NCBI RefSeq assembly: GCF_023612095.1
Contig: NZ_CP086235.1
Coordinates: 1,447,001-1,511,000 of the forward strand
Source: Cytobacillus firmus
Lineage (GTDB): Bacteria > Bacillota > Bacilli > Bacillales > Cytobacillaceae
DNA length: 64,000 nt
Reading direction: 5' to 3'
Shown: positions 54,996 to 63,199 of the stretch, one piece after another
How positions within the stretch are numbered: the first letter of the stretch is position 1
How the letters are laid out: each line of letters starts with the position of its first letter
The notes under the pieces: generated by a model
Told to the model about the DNA's origin: nothing
Databases searched by the model: none
What the model saw: only the letters and a program-made list of their open reading frames with translations
Position numbers and translations under genes: made by a program

Positions 54996-55454
54996 TTGGA
55001 ATCGCCGATTAGAATGCTTGACGAACGTACAGACCAGGCAACAAGAAAAATGCTTGAGAAAGTTGTGGAGAGAAAACAAAAGTTTGATCGATTCAAGTCC
55101 TGGCATTTAATTGCCATGTGGGCGACCGTTTTTATATCCTTTTTATTCTTTTTTTATCTTTATAAAAGTGTTATGCAGCCTTACTCTTACTCGTTTGCAT
55201 CAATGTTTTCGGCTTTTGTCAAACAGTCTGCTAATTTCTATTTACTTGTTTTTACGGTTGGCGTTTATGGGTTTATGAATCTTCTGAGAGAAAAAAGAGA
55301 TAAAGCAGAAAAAGAATTTCATGCACTAAGGTGTGAAATAATTGATAAGAGTAAAGATCTCTGGAAAAAAGAAGATGAATGGAAAAATCGCCATAACGTT
55401 TTCGAAATGATGAAAAAAAATTATGATATTAACCTTTATCATGAGAACAAATGA
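54996..55454 (+). CDS. ypbF: YpbF family membrane protein (DUF2663)
   Basis: A 152-residue protein with two transmembrane helices (about 43-65 and 76-100) between basic helical ends. TTG 54996 is chosen because AGGGAGGG lies 8 bases before it; an upstream ATG at 54954 would add 14 residues. Like B. subtilis YpbF in position and content. Function unknown. Confidence 0.82.
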   Translation: MESPIRMLDERTDQATRKMLEKVVERKQKFDRFKSWHLIAMWATVFISFLFFFYLYKSVMQPYSYSFASMFSAFVKQSANFYLLVFTVGVYGFMNLLREKRDKAEKEFHALRCEIIDKSKDLWKKEDEWKNRHNVFEMMKKNYDINLYHENK

Positions 55455-55485
55455 AAAAAGAAGCAGCCTGCCTGCTTCTTTTTGT
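55455..55485. terminator. Bidirectional terminator between ypbF and cotJC
   Basis: AAAAAGAAGCAG / CTGCTTCTTTTT with a 5-base loop and T tracts on both strands. Confidence 0.88.
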
Positions 55486-55492
55486 TAAGTAT

Positions 55493-56062
55493 TTAGAAGA
55501 ATTTCTTTTTATCCCGTTCTTCCTTTAGAATCTCAACGGCTTCTCTGAAGCGCTGGGAGTGGATGATCTCTCTTTCTCTTAAAAAACGGAGTCCGTCATT
55601 TAGATCCGGATCATCACTCATATTTATTATCCACTGATAGGTTGCCCTTGCTTTCTCTTCTGCGGCGATATCTTCGTATAAATCTGCTATTGGATCCCCT
55701 TTTGCCTGGATATAAGAAGCTGTCCAAGGCACACCTGCAGCATTATGATAAAACAGGGCATTATCATGGTTAGCATAATGGGCATCCAGGCCTGCAGCCT
55801 TCATTTGATCAGGCGTAGCATCCTTCGTTAATTTATAAATCATTGTAGCGATCATTTCCAGATGTGCAAATTCCTCTGTTCCAATATCTGTAAGAAGTCC
55901 AATGACCTTATCCGGAATAGTATAACGCTGGTTTAAATATCTTAGAGCGGCAGCAAGTTCTCCGTCCGCACCCCCATATTGTTCAATTAGATACTTTGCC
56001 AGTTTAGGATTGCAAGTGCTCACCTTCACCGGATATTGCAGTTTCTTTTCATAAACCCACAT
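55493..56062 (-). CDS. cotJC: Spore coat protein CotJC (manganese catalase family)
   Basis: A 189-residue ferritin-like four-helix protein of the Mn-catalase family. Likely metal ligands are in LTDIGTEEFAHLEMI (E, H) and DIAAEEKARATYQ and REREIIHSQRF (E, H). CotJC sits in the inner coat with CotJA and CotJB. Third gene of cotJABC on this strand. In B. subtilis cotJ is not in this locus, so here it is inserted between ypbF and ypbG. Confidence 0.93.
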   Translation of the reverse strand: MWVYEKKLQYPVKVSTCNPKLAKYLIEQYGGADGELAAALRYLNQRYTIPDKVIGLLTDIGTEEFAHLEMIATMIYKLTKDATPDQMKAAGLDAHYANHDNALFYHNAAGVPWTASYIQAKGDPIADLYEDIAAEEKARATYQWIINMSDDPDLNDGLRFLREREIIHSQRFREAVEILKEERDKKKFF

Positions 56063-56139
56063 TTTATTCTCAGCCTCCTTTGGAAGTCCGTTAGTAAGCC
56101 TTGAGCGCCTCCATATTAAGAAGGCGCCTGAAAATCAAT

Positions 56140-56403
56140 TTATACCTGCCATGGCCACGGGGGATCATCCCAATTCCATGGCTGTCCCGAATAGCTGTGG
56201 CCAAATTGCATTAATGGACCATATTTGCTTTCAATGGCATTTCTCAGCTTTTTCCGTTCTTTTGCGTAATGGTTGAATTGCTTAATGGCTTCTGTATCAT
56301 TATTGTGCGTATCAAGGTATAAAGTCAGCTCAACAAGTACAAAGTCTACAGCCTGAAGCTGTTCAAGAAGCTGGTAATAATCTGCGGGTAATTGTTTCAT
56401 CAC
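56140..56403 (-). CDS. cotJB: Spore coat protein CotJB
   Basis: An 87-residue helical protein. It has YYQLLEQLQAVDFVLVELTLYLDTHNNDTEAIKQFNHY and ends GQPWNWDDPPWPWQV, the Trp/Pro-rich CotJB tail. It overlaps cotJA by 4 bases (ATGA), so the two are translationally coupled. Confidence 0.93.
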   Translation of the reverse strand: MMKQLPADYYQLLEQLQAVDFVLVELTLYLDTHNNDTEAIKQFNHYAKERKKLRNAIESKYGPLMQFGHSYSGQPWNWDDPPWPWQV

Positions 56404-56630
56404 TGCTGTCCCTCCCTGGCTTTTTCATAGGGACTGTACCATGGATCATAGAAAGCCTTCCACAGAGTTCCTGTTTTTAAGGCCTGCATTGGTGTAAATT
56501 GTTCCAGTCCCGGCGGCTGAAATCCCATATAAAGGTTCGGAGGTGTGGAATAAGTTTTGACCTTAATTGGAGTGCAGGGGTCAAAGGGGCTAACATATGG
56601 GTGCCAGGTCTTACGGAGTGTATTCATCAT
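56400..56630 (-). CDS. cotJA: Spore coat protein CotJA
   Basis: A 76-residue Pro/Tyr-rich protein (SPFDPCTPIKVKTYSTPPNLYMGFQPPGL...WKAFYDPWYSPYEKA), as in the CotJA family. Needed to bring CotJC to the coat. GGAGGGATT precedes the ATG. First gene of the operon; a sigma-E-like promoter (CATAAGTT at 56664-56657, ATCATAA at 56686-56680) may precede it. Confidence 0.92.
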   Translation of the reverse strand: MMNTLRKTWHPYVSPFDPCTPIKVKTYSTPPNLYMGFQPPGLEQFTPMQALKTGTLWKAFYDPWYSPYEKAREGQQ

Positions 56631-56773
56631 AATCCCTCCTTTTTATGCGTCATTGAAACTTATGAGATCCACAGTGGTTTTATGATCGTTTACTCCAATA
56701 AAAAGAGGGAAAAGTTGAATAAATGGCGAAATAAATGGTAGGTCTAATTAATATTACTTTTGAGGTGATGGCA

Positions 56774-57406
56774 ATGTTTGTGAAAAGTATTATGATTCCG
56801 AAGCATAACTGTAAAACAATCGGACAGGATGAAGCATTGAAAGATGCTCTGGATTTGCTTGAGGACAACCAGATCGATGGACTTCCTGTGTTGGATGGAG
56901 ATCAATATGCCGGCATAATTACCAGGTATGGAATATATGAGAACTTCTTTTTATCAGGAAAATCAAAGGAAGAGTTTCTTAGAGGAACACTCGTAAAAGA
57001 TATTGCCACACATCAGGAGCAATATTTGCAGGGAAATGAAATTTTTGAAAAAACACTGCTGGATTTAAAGGATTTTCCTTTACTTGCTGTTTTGGGCGAA
57101 AACCGTAAATTCCTGGGGATCGTCACCCGTTTTGATGTTCTGGCTCAATTTCAATCTGCTTTCGGGACGAATAAACCCGGTGTCAGGATTGCGTTTACCT
57201 CTGTGGAAGCAGAAGGGCGAATTGCCCGTTTGGCCGAAATCGCCCATTATTTCCATGAACACATCATATCTCTTGTTACTTTTGATGAAACAGACAAGCT
57301 GGTCCGCCGCATTGTGATGAAAGTAGAGAAAAATGATAATATGGATAAGTTCATCAGCCGGCTTGAAAAATCAGGTTTCCGTGTTCTGGATATTACAGAA
57401 GATTAA
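56774..57406 (+). CDS. CBS-domain pair protein with C-terminal ACT-like region
   Basis: A 210-residue protein: two CBS motifs (about 2-55, IPKHNCKTIGQDEALKDALDLLEDNQIDGLPVLDGDQYAGIITRYGIY; and about 75-128, LLAVLGENRKFLGIVTRFDVL) and an ACT-like C-terminus (about 138-210, ending RRIVMKVEKNDNMDKFISRLEKSGFRVLDIT). The pair likely binds an adenine nucleotide and acts as a sensor. ATG 56774 is 7 bases after GAGGTG. Partner unknown. Confidence 0.82.
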   Translation: MFVKSIMIPKHNCKTIGQDEALKDALDLLEDNQIDGLPVLDGDQYAGIITRYGIYENFFLSGKSKEEFLRGTLVKDIATHQEQYLQGNEIFEKTLLDLKDFPLLAVLGENRKFLGIVTRFDVLAQFQSAFGTNKPGVRIAFTSVEAEGRIARLAEIAHYFHEHIISLVTFDETDKLVRRIVMKVEKNDNMDKFISRLEKSGFRVLDITED

Positions 57407-57427
57407 TGTATATATAGTCAACAAAAT

Positions 57428-57465
57428 AAATCCTTCTCATACACTCTGTATGGGAGGGATTTTTA
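57428..57465 (+). terminator. Hairpin that also holds the ribosome site of the next gene
   Basis: AAATCCTTCTCATAC / GTATGGGAGGGATTT (57428-57462) with G-T pairs and a T tail; the right arm contains GGGAGG (452-457), the ribosome site of the TTG at 57466. Confidence 0.65.
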
Positions 57466-57870
57466 TTGTTTATTATTTTGCTGAAGCTGGTGACAGGCTT
57501 TATTGGCGGCATTTTATATATAAAATTTTTTCCGGTGTCTATTCCCATGGGCATTTCAGATATGATTGTGATTTTTGTGCTCGAGCCTGCAGGTTTTGTT
57601 CTGGGAATGACTTTTTTTCTTATCTCCTTTATAGCCAACGCAGAAATCATTAGGATGATCATTGAACGGACTGCCGGGATTTTTAAAAATATCAAGTCAT
57701 CGAAAGAAAGCAATGCTTTGTTTGGGACTGTTCTGATCTTATTGCTGATGGGGTGCTTTTTTACTTTGTCAGTCCTTTCGCCATGGGAAGCGTTTGCCCT
57801 TTTCTGTTTTTCGGCAATCTATGGTATTATTTCTTTAGATTTCAAGAAATTCAATTTTGCTGGAGACTGA
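57466..57870 (+). CDS. Uncharacterised membrane protein
   Basis: A 134-residue hydrophobic protein with about four transmembrane helices (roughly 2-20, 32-58, 84-105, 110-127). The family is not recognised. The TTG start is preceded by GGGAGG, which lies inside a hairpin. It is followed after about 28 bases by ypbG, so the two may share a transcript. Confidence 0.65.
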   Translation: MFIILLKLVTGFIGGILYIKFFPVSIPMGISDMIVIFVLEPAGFVLGMTFFLISFIANAEIIRMIIERTAGIFKNIKSSKESNALFGTVLILLLMGCFFTLSVLSPWEAFALFCFSAIYGIISLDFKKFNFAGD

Positions 57871-57898
57871 GTAAAGGCGATTGATGGCAGGAGGATTT

Positions 57899-58675
57899 AT
57901 GATATACTTAATAGCTTTAACCTTAATTGGCGGTACAGGTTTACTTTTGTTTATGCTTAGGGAGGCATTTGCAGATAGAATTATATATAAAGAGCTTACC
58001 TTTCCTGAATTTCCGGAAAGCTTTGGTGAAATAAAGCTTTTTTTTATTTCTGATATTCATAGGAGGACAGTATCAGAAACCATAATCGGGGAGATAAAAG
58101 AGAAGAAACCTGATCTGGTGATTATTGGCGGTGATCTCTTGGAAAAAGGAGTTCCTTTTGATAGAGTAAAGAAAAACCTGCTGAGTTTGATGGAATGCGG
58201 GCCTGTCTATTTCGTGTGGGGAAACAATGATTATGAAGTGGATTACCATCAGCTCGACGCCCTCCTCCTCGAATGCGGAGTTAAAATTCTAGATAACACT
58301 GCCCTCGCCTTTGAATCTGCGGAAGGTGAGCGTTTTATCCTGCTGGGTACAGATGATCTCAGCAAAGAGAGGGATCGGCTCGACCTTGCACTTGAGGATG
58401 CAGGCTCTGATGGATTTCGGGTTCTCGTCAGCCATGATCCGCGAATCGTTAATAGTATAGAAAAAGAACAAAATATTCGCCTTGTCTTAAGCGGGCATAC
58501 GCATGGGGGACAAATACATATTTTGGGATATAGCCCTTATGAAAAGGGACGGATAAAAGTGCTGCCGCAAACAACAATTCTGATCAGCAACGGCTATGGT
58601 ACGACTGGAGTGCCTTTAAGGCTGGGGGCAAAGTCTGAAACTCACTTCATCACCTTAAAAAAACTGATATCTTAG
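57899..58675 (+). CDS. ypbG: Metallophosphoesterase YpbG
   Basis: A 258-residue calcineurin-like phosphoesterase with an N-terminal transmembrane anchor (about 1-22). Metal motifs: FFISDIHRRT (DxH), IIGGDLLEKG (GGD), VWGNNDYE (GNxD/H), VSHDP and LSGHTHGGQ (GHTHGG), so the two-metal site is complete. ATG 57899 follows AGGAGG at 57890-57895. Matches YpbG of B. subtilis in order. Active side and substrate unknown; the domain follows a single helix, so it is membrane bound. Confidence 0.87.
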   Translation: MIYLIALTLIGGTGLLLFMLREAFADRIIYKELTFPEFPESFGEIKLFFISDIHRRTVSETIIGEIKEKKPDLVIIGGDLLEKGVPFDRVKKNLLSLMECGPVYFVWGNNDYEVDYHQLDALLLECGVKILDNTALAFESAEGERFILLGTDDLSKERDRLDLALEDAGSDGFRVLVSHDPRIVNSIEKEQNIRLVLSGHTHGGQIHILGYSPYEKGRIKVLPQTTILISNGYGTTGVPLRLGAKSETHFITLKKLIS

Positions 58676-58758
58676 CTTCAAAATGAAAACACATCCAGAT
58701 TTTACAATTCTTACGGTCATTTTTATACTTTTTAAGCAGGGATAATTTTTGAAATTTA

Positions 58759-58788
58759 ATCGCTGTCCAGCGATATTTGCTAATTAGC
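58759..58788. promoter_or_regulatory. Two adjacent palindromes before the MerR gene
   Basis: ATCGCTG-tc-CAGCGAT (58759-58774) is a perfect palindrome with a 2-base centre, and GCTAATTAGC (58779-58788) a perfect 10-mer, 20-50 bases before the MerR start. They are good candidates for operators of that regulator. Confidence 0.55.
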
Positions 58789-58808
58789 ATTGAAGGGAGG
58801 GCTTTAGC

Positions 58809-59714
58809 ATGGCAACTGAAGAAGGTAAATATAATATTAAGGCCGTTTCTAAGATGCTCGGCATTCAGCCAGGAACCTTACGGGCGTGGGAAAGGCGATA
58901 TCAAATCGTTGCTCCAAAGAGAAATGAATCCGGCCACAGACTATACACCGAAGAGCATATCAAAATATTAAAATGGCTGATCAGGAAAGTAGATCAGGGC
59001 TTTTCCATCAGCCAGGCTGTTTCCCTTCTGGAGAACAAGGAATTAAATGCCGAGCCGCTTCAGATGGATAAGGAAGGAGACCGGTCGGGTGCCCTTGCCA
59101 ATGAGCTTCTTGAAGCTCTCCTTCATTTTAATGAATCGAAAGCGCATGATTTGATTAATCAGGCTTTTAGTTTTTACACAATAGATAAAGTCCTAATTGA
59201 TATACTAGGCTCTCTATTAGTGGAAATTGGACATCTATGGGAGAATGGGAAAATTACCAGTGCTCATGAGCACTTTGCCTCGTCCATATTAAGATCAAGA
59301 ATAGGGATGATTCTGCATTCCTTTCCGCATAACGGGGTTCTGCCCAAGGTAGTAGCAGTTTGCGGCCCTGGAGAAGCTCACGAATTAGGACTTTTAATTT
59401 TTACGTTATTCCTGCGGAGAAGAGGATTTGAGGTTGTTTACCTGGGGACAAGCATTGCTGACGAAGATATTGACACTGTAATTGGAGTGGTTAAACCCAA
59501 GTTTTTATTCCTGTCTTGTACAATGAAGTCCAATGTGCCGGAAACCCTTAAACTTTCAGAGAGGCTTACCGGGACTTATGGTAACATCCATGTAGGCATT
59601 GGGGGATTCGGCATTGACTCCCTAAGTAATGAAGAAAAAATGAAGTATGAACAGTTTATACCCGGCAGTTCTCCGCAAGAATGGGAAAAATGGATTAAAG
59701 AACGGCTCCTGTAA
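58809..59714 (+). CDS. MerR-family regulator with cobalamin-binding domain (CarH/LitR-like)
   Basis: A 301-residue regulator. The N-terminal MerR helix-turn-helix (YNIKAVSKMLGIQPGTLRAWERRYQIV, about residues 8-34) is followed by a helical cap (about 90-165) with the Wx9EH motif (W144...E154-H155), and a Rossmann cobalamin domain with the lower ligand in E189-A-H191-E-L-G194 and the GIGGFGIDS-type end. These are the B12-contact motifs of CarH. The residue next to Trp, a His that takes part in the light response in CarH, is Glu145 here. It may thus bind B12 without the same photochemistry. Not part of this locus in B. subtilis. Confidence 0.87.
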   Translation: MATEEGKYNIKAVSKMLGIQPGTLRAWERRYQIVAPKRNESGHRLYTEEHIKILKWLIRKVDQGFSISQAVSLLENKELNAEPLQMDKEGDRSGALANELLEALLHFNESKAHDLINQAFSFYTIDKVLIDILGSLLVEIGHLWENGKITSAHEHFASSILRSRIGMILHSFPHNGVLPKVVAVCGPGEAHELGLLIFTLFLRRRGFEVVYLGTSIADEDIDTVIGVVKPKFLFLSCTMKSNVPETLKLSERLTGTYGNIHVGIGGFGIDSLSNEEKMKYEQFIPGSSPQEWEKWIKERLL

Positions 59715-59718
59715 ACAA

Positions 59719-59757
59719 AAGGTCTGGCGGTTAAATTGCCGGGTCTTTTCTTTTTTT
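59719..59757 (+). terminator. Terminator of the MerR gene
   Basis: AAAAGGTCTGGC / GCCGGGTCTTTT with G-T pairs, followed by T-rich TTTCTTTTTTT. Confidence 0.75.
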
Positions 59758-59841
59758 AGTCACAGAAAAAAAGACGACTCACAAACTAAGCAATATATCA
59801 TACACTAAACCAAAGAGTTGGTTCAGGTCAGGGGGCTTAAA

Positions 59842-60420
59842 ATGCGCTTAGAACGTTTGAATTATAATAAAATCAAAATCTTTCTCACTTTAGATGACTT
59901 GAATGATAGGGGACTCACTAAGGAAGATGTCTTGAAGGATTCATTAAAATGGCATCAGCTTTTTCATGAAATGCTGGAAGAAGCAAGTGAAGAATTCGGT
60001 GTAGACATTCAGGGCTCAGTAGCAGTGGAGATTTTCTCCATGCAGGCGCAGGGAATGGTGATGATTGTTACGATGGAGGAGCAGATGGATGAAGAGCTCC
60101 TTGAGGATGGTTTTATTGAAATGCAGGTAACTGTTGATGGCAGTGAAGATATATTATTCGAATTCCGGGATTTTGAAGATGTAATTCAAATGGCAAATAG
60201 TCTGAACAACGTGCAGGTTGAGGAAGGAAGCCTATACTTTTATAAAGAAAAGTATTTTTATCATGCAAGAGATTTGGAGGGAGAAAATATTCACCGGGTA
60301 ATTGCCATATTAGCTGAGTACGGTGATTCGGCTTTTACAAGCATTCACGTTATTCAGGAATATGGGAAAGTGCTGATCGAAGCCAATGCTGTAAAAAAGC
60401 TGGTGGAATATTTCTCATAA
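59842..60420 (+). CDS. mecB: Adaptor protein MecB/YpbH
   Basis: A 192-residue adaptor of the MecA family: MRLERLNYNKIKIFLTLDDLNDRGLTKEDV at the start, a Glu/Met-rich middle and a C-terminal domain (about 110-192, YFYHARDLEGENIHRVIAILAEYG) that would bind ClpC. It delivers substrates to ClpCP. Just before gudB, it corresponds to ypbH rather than mecA. ATG 59842 follows AGGGGG. Confidence 0.9.
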   Translation: MRLERLNYNKIKIFLTLDDLNDRGLTKEDVLKDSLKWHQLFHEMLEEASEEFGVDIQGSVAVEIFSMQAQGMVMIVTMEEQMDEELLEDGFIEMQVTVDGSEDILFEFRDFEDVIQMANSLNNVQVEEGSLYFYKEKYFYHARDLEGENIHRVIAILAEYGDSAFTSIHVIQEYGKVLIEANAVKKLVEYFS

Positions 60421-60424
60421 TGTG

Positions 60425-60450
60425 AAAGAGGGGATCCAACCTCTTTTTTT
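60425..60450 (+). terminator. Terminator of mecB
   Basis: AAGAGG / CCTCTT with a short loop and T7 tail. Confidence 0.75.
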
Positions 60451-60807
60451 ATGCAGGTCACTCTTTGCAATCTTCATTCGCTGCATCCAGCAACGAATCT
60501 CCATTAATAGCTCATGAATTATATAAAAATTGGGTAAACCAAATATAGGCAAACAGCTGCAATAATATTATATATAACGCTGTTTCTTTACAAAAGGAAC
60601 AGGATGTTTCTTTTGCCCTTCAGCGGGAAAAGGAGTACTGGGAGTAAACAGAAAATTCCCTTTAATACCAACGCTGACAGCGTTTTCATTAAAATATCAA
60701 AAAATGCGGAAAACTGCATTATTCTTCTTGCATAAATTAGGCAAAGGTGTATACTATTCCATGGAAGCGGACAACTAATGAAAGTGATTTTTCTAGGAGG
60801 TTTACAA
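60451..60807 (+). promoter_or_regulatory. gudB control region, no gene
   Basis: No open frame of merit. A sigma-A-like promoter, TTGCAT (60728-60733), 16 bases, TATACT (60750-60755), lies 52 bases before the gudB start. An imperfect inverted repeat TTTACAAAAGGAACA / TGTTTCTTTTGCCC covers about 60589-60620. No sigma-54 site is seen, in keeping with gudB and unlike rocG. Confidence 0.5.
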
Positions 60808-62082
60808 ATGGTAGCCGAGAAAGGTACTGATTCAAATAAAGCTGAAAAATTGGACGTTTTAAAGTCGACTCAAACGGTCATACATAAGGCTTTAGGGAAG
60901 CTGGGTTATTCTGATGAGGTGTATGAGCTTCTTAAAGAGCCAATTCGTATGATGACAGTGAAAATTCCTGTACGGATGGATGACGGAACAGTAAAAGTCT
61001 TTACTGGCTACCGGGCCCAGCATAATGATGCTGTTGGTCCTACTAAAGGCGGTATTCGTTTTCACCCGAATGTAACTGAAAAGGAAGTAAAGGCACTGTC
61101 AATTTGGATGAGCCTGAAATGCGGAATTGTAGATCTTCCATACGGCGGAGGCAAAGGCGGAATCGTTTGTGACCCGCGCGATATGTCCTTCGGTGAGTTA
61201 GAGCGGCTAAGCCGCGGATATGTTCGGGCAATCAGTCAAATTGTAGGTCCTACTAAGGATATTCCTGCGCCTGATGTATTTACCAACTCGCAGATCATGG
61301 CATGGATGATGGATGAATACAGCCGGATTGATGAATTTAATTCCCCAGGCTTTATTACCGGTAAACCACTTGTACTTGGGGGTTCACATGGACGGGAGTC
61401 AGCGACAGCTAAAGGGGTTACAATTTGCATTCGGGAAGCTGCCAAGAAAAAAGGCATTAACCTTGAAGGTGCAAGAGTTGTTGTTCAGGGATTCGGAAAC
61501 GCTGGAAGTTTCCTCTCAAAGTTTATGCATGATGCAGGTGCGAAGGTTGTTGGTATTTCAGATGCTTATGGCGGGTTATATGATCCGAACGGCCTTGATA
61601 TTGATTACCTCTTAGATCGACGTGACAGCTTCGGTACTGTGACCAAATTGTTTAATGATACAATTTCAAATAAAGAGCTGCTTGAACTTGATTGCGATAT
61701 TCTGGTCCCGGCAGCCATAGAAAACCAGATAACACAAGAAAATGCACATAACATAAGAGCTGGCATTGTAGTGGAGGCGGCCAATGGTCCAACTACTTTG
61801 GAAGCAACACGGATTCTGTCTGAGCGGGGAATCCTGCTAGTCCCTGATGTACTGGCTTCTGCAGGCGGTGTAACAGTATCCTATTTCGAATGGGTCCAAA
61901 ATAACCAGGGATATTACTGGACTGAAGAAGAAGTAGAAGAGAAGCTTGAGAAAGTCATGGTTAAATCATTCGATAATATCTATCAGACATCCCAAACACG
62001 CCGTGTCGATATGCGTCTGGCTGCGTATATGGTAGGCGTCAGAAAAATGGCGGAAGCTTCAAGATTCCGCGGGTGGATTTAA
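60808..62082 (+). CDS. gudB: NAD-specific glutamate dehydrogenase GudB
   Basis: A 424-residue hexameric glutamate dehydrogenase that turns glutamate into 2-oxoglutarate and ammonium. Catalytic Lys is in PYGGGKGGIVCDP, the NAD site in VVQGFGNAGSF, with GPTKGGIRFHP and EAANGPTT. ATG 60808 follows TAGGAGGTTT. The NVTEKEVKALSIWMSLK region carries no short in-frame duplication, so it is the active, not the cryptic (B. subtilis 168-type) form. Between ypbH and ypdA as in B. subtilis. Confidence 0.95.
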   Translation: MVAEKGTDSNKAEKLDVLKSTQTVIHKALGKLGYSDEVYELLKEPIRMMTVKIPVRMDDGTVKVFTGYRAQHNDAVGPTKGGIRFHPNVTEKEVKALSIWMSLKCGIVDLPYGGGKGGIVCDPRDMSFGELERLSRGYVRAISQIVGPTKDIPAPDVFTNSQIMAWMMDEYSRIDEFNSPGFITGKPLVLGGSHGRESATAKGVTICIREAAKKKGINLEGARVVVQGFGNAGSFLSKFMHDAGAKVVGISDAYGGLYDPNGLDIDYLLDRRDSFGTVTKLFNDTISNKELLELDCDILVPAAIENQITQENAHNIRAGIVVEAANGPTTLEATRILSERGILLVPDVLASAGGVTVSYFEWVQNNQGYYWTEEEVEEKLEKVMVKSFDNIYQTSQTRRVDMRLAAYMVGVRKMAEASRFRGWI

Positions 62083-62110
62083 CTGTAAATCTCCACATTT
62101 GAATATTCAT

Positions 62111-62148
62111 AAAAAATCTCCTATCATAAACTGATGGGAGATTTTTTA
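62111..62148 (+). terminator. Terminator of gudB
   Basis: AAAAATCTCCTATC / GATGGGAGATTTTT with a 7-base loop. Confidence 0.85.
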
Positions 62149-62196
62149 TAGACAGCAGCATGAAATACTTGTTTTGGCATTTAAGGAGTGAGAATC

Positions 62197-63176
62197 TTGA
62201 ATATAGACGCTATTATTGTTGGGGAGGGCCCTGCGGACTGGCAGCTGCCATAGCCCTTCAGGAAGCAGGAAAAAACCCCCTAGTTATCGAAAAGGGCAAT
62301 ATCGTAAATGCAATATACAACTACCCGACACACCAGACTTTCTTCAGCACAAGTGAGAAACTCGAAATCGGCGGGGTGCCCTTCATAACGGAAAATTACA
62401 AGCCTAAGAGAAACCAGGCGCTAACGTATTACCGGGAAGTGGTGAAAAGAAAGGGCATTAAGGTCAATGCTTACGAAAAAGTTTTAAATGTAGTAAAAAA
62501 ACATCCCGAAGTATTTGAAGTGCAAACTGACAAGAGGGATTATACAGTCAAAAACGTCATAATTGCTACAGGTTATTATGATAATCCCAATTACATGAAA
62601 GTTCCCGGTGAGGATCTTGCAAAGGTATTTCACTATTTCAAAGAAGCTCACCCGTTTTTTGATAAAGACGTAGCAGTTATCGGAGGGAAAAACTCAAGCG
62701 TTGATGCCGCAATCGAACTGGTAAAAGCAGGCGCAAGAGTAACAGTGATCTATCGCGGAACAGAATATTCACCAAGCATAAAGCCCTGGATTCTGCCTGA
62801 GTTTGAATCTTTAGTGAAAAATGGCGTGATTAAAATGGAATTCAATGCACATGTGAACGAAATCAGTGAAAATAAGCTTTTATATACAGTGGATGGTAAA
62901 ACTTTTGACATTAAGAACGATTTTGTGTTTGCCATGACTGGCTATCATCCTGATCATGGGTTTTTAAGAAATATGGGGATTCAAATTAATGATGAAACCG
63001 GGCGCCCTCAATTTAACCCTGAAACAATGGAAACGAATGTCCCTGGAATATTTATTGCAGGTGTAATAGCTGCAGGAAATAATGCCAACGAAATTTTTAT
63101 TGAAAATGGAAGATTTCACGGCGGACAAATAGCAAAAGCAATAATTGAAAAAGAGAGCGGAAACGGCAAAGGCTGA
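62197..63176 (+). CDS. ypdA: Bacillithiol-disulfide reductase YpdA, frameshifted near its N-terminus
   Basis: A 326-residue NADPH-dependent flavoprotein of the thioredoxin-reductase fold. The frame from the likely TTG 62197 (AAGGAGTG 6 bases before) reads NIDAIIVG, then breaks at the G4 run 62221-62224; one more G gives IIVGGGPCGLAAAIAL, the FAD dinucleotide motif. Downstream AVIGGKNSSVDAAIELVKAGA (NADPH) and GIFIAGVIAAGNNANEIFIENGRFHGG are intact. Read as written in one frame from 62160, the FAD motif is damaged. Reduces bacillithiol disulfide. Confidence 0.88.
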
Positions 63177-63198
63177 TCATTTCGGATCAGCCTTTTTA
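63168..63198 (+). terminator. Terminator of ypdA
   Basis: AAAGGCTGATC / GATCAGCCTTT with a 6-base loop and T5 tail. Confidence 0.85.
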
Positions 63199-63199
63199 T

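Noticed and set aside
60451..60807. Sigma-54 promoter for glutamate dehydrogenase
   Set aside because: No TGGCAC-N5-TTGC pattern; a sigma-A-like promoter is present instead.
60808..62082. Cryptic gudB with a duplicated in-frame triplet, as in B. subtilis 168
   Set aside because: The VKALSIWMSLK region shows no direct repeat; the gene looks active.
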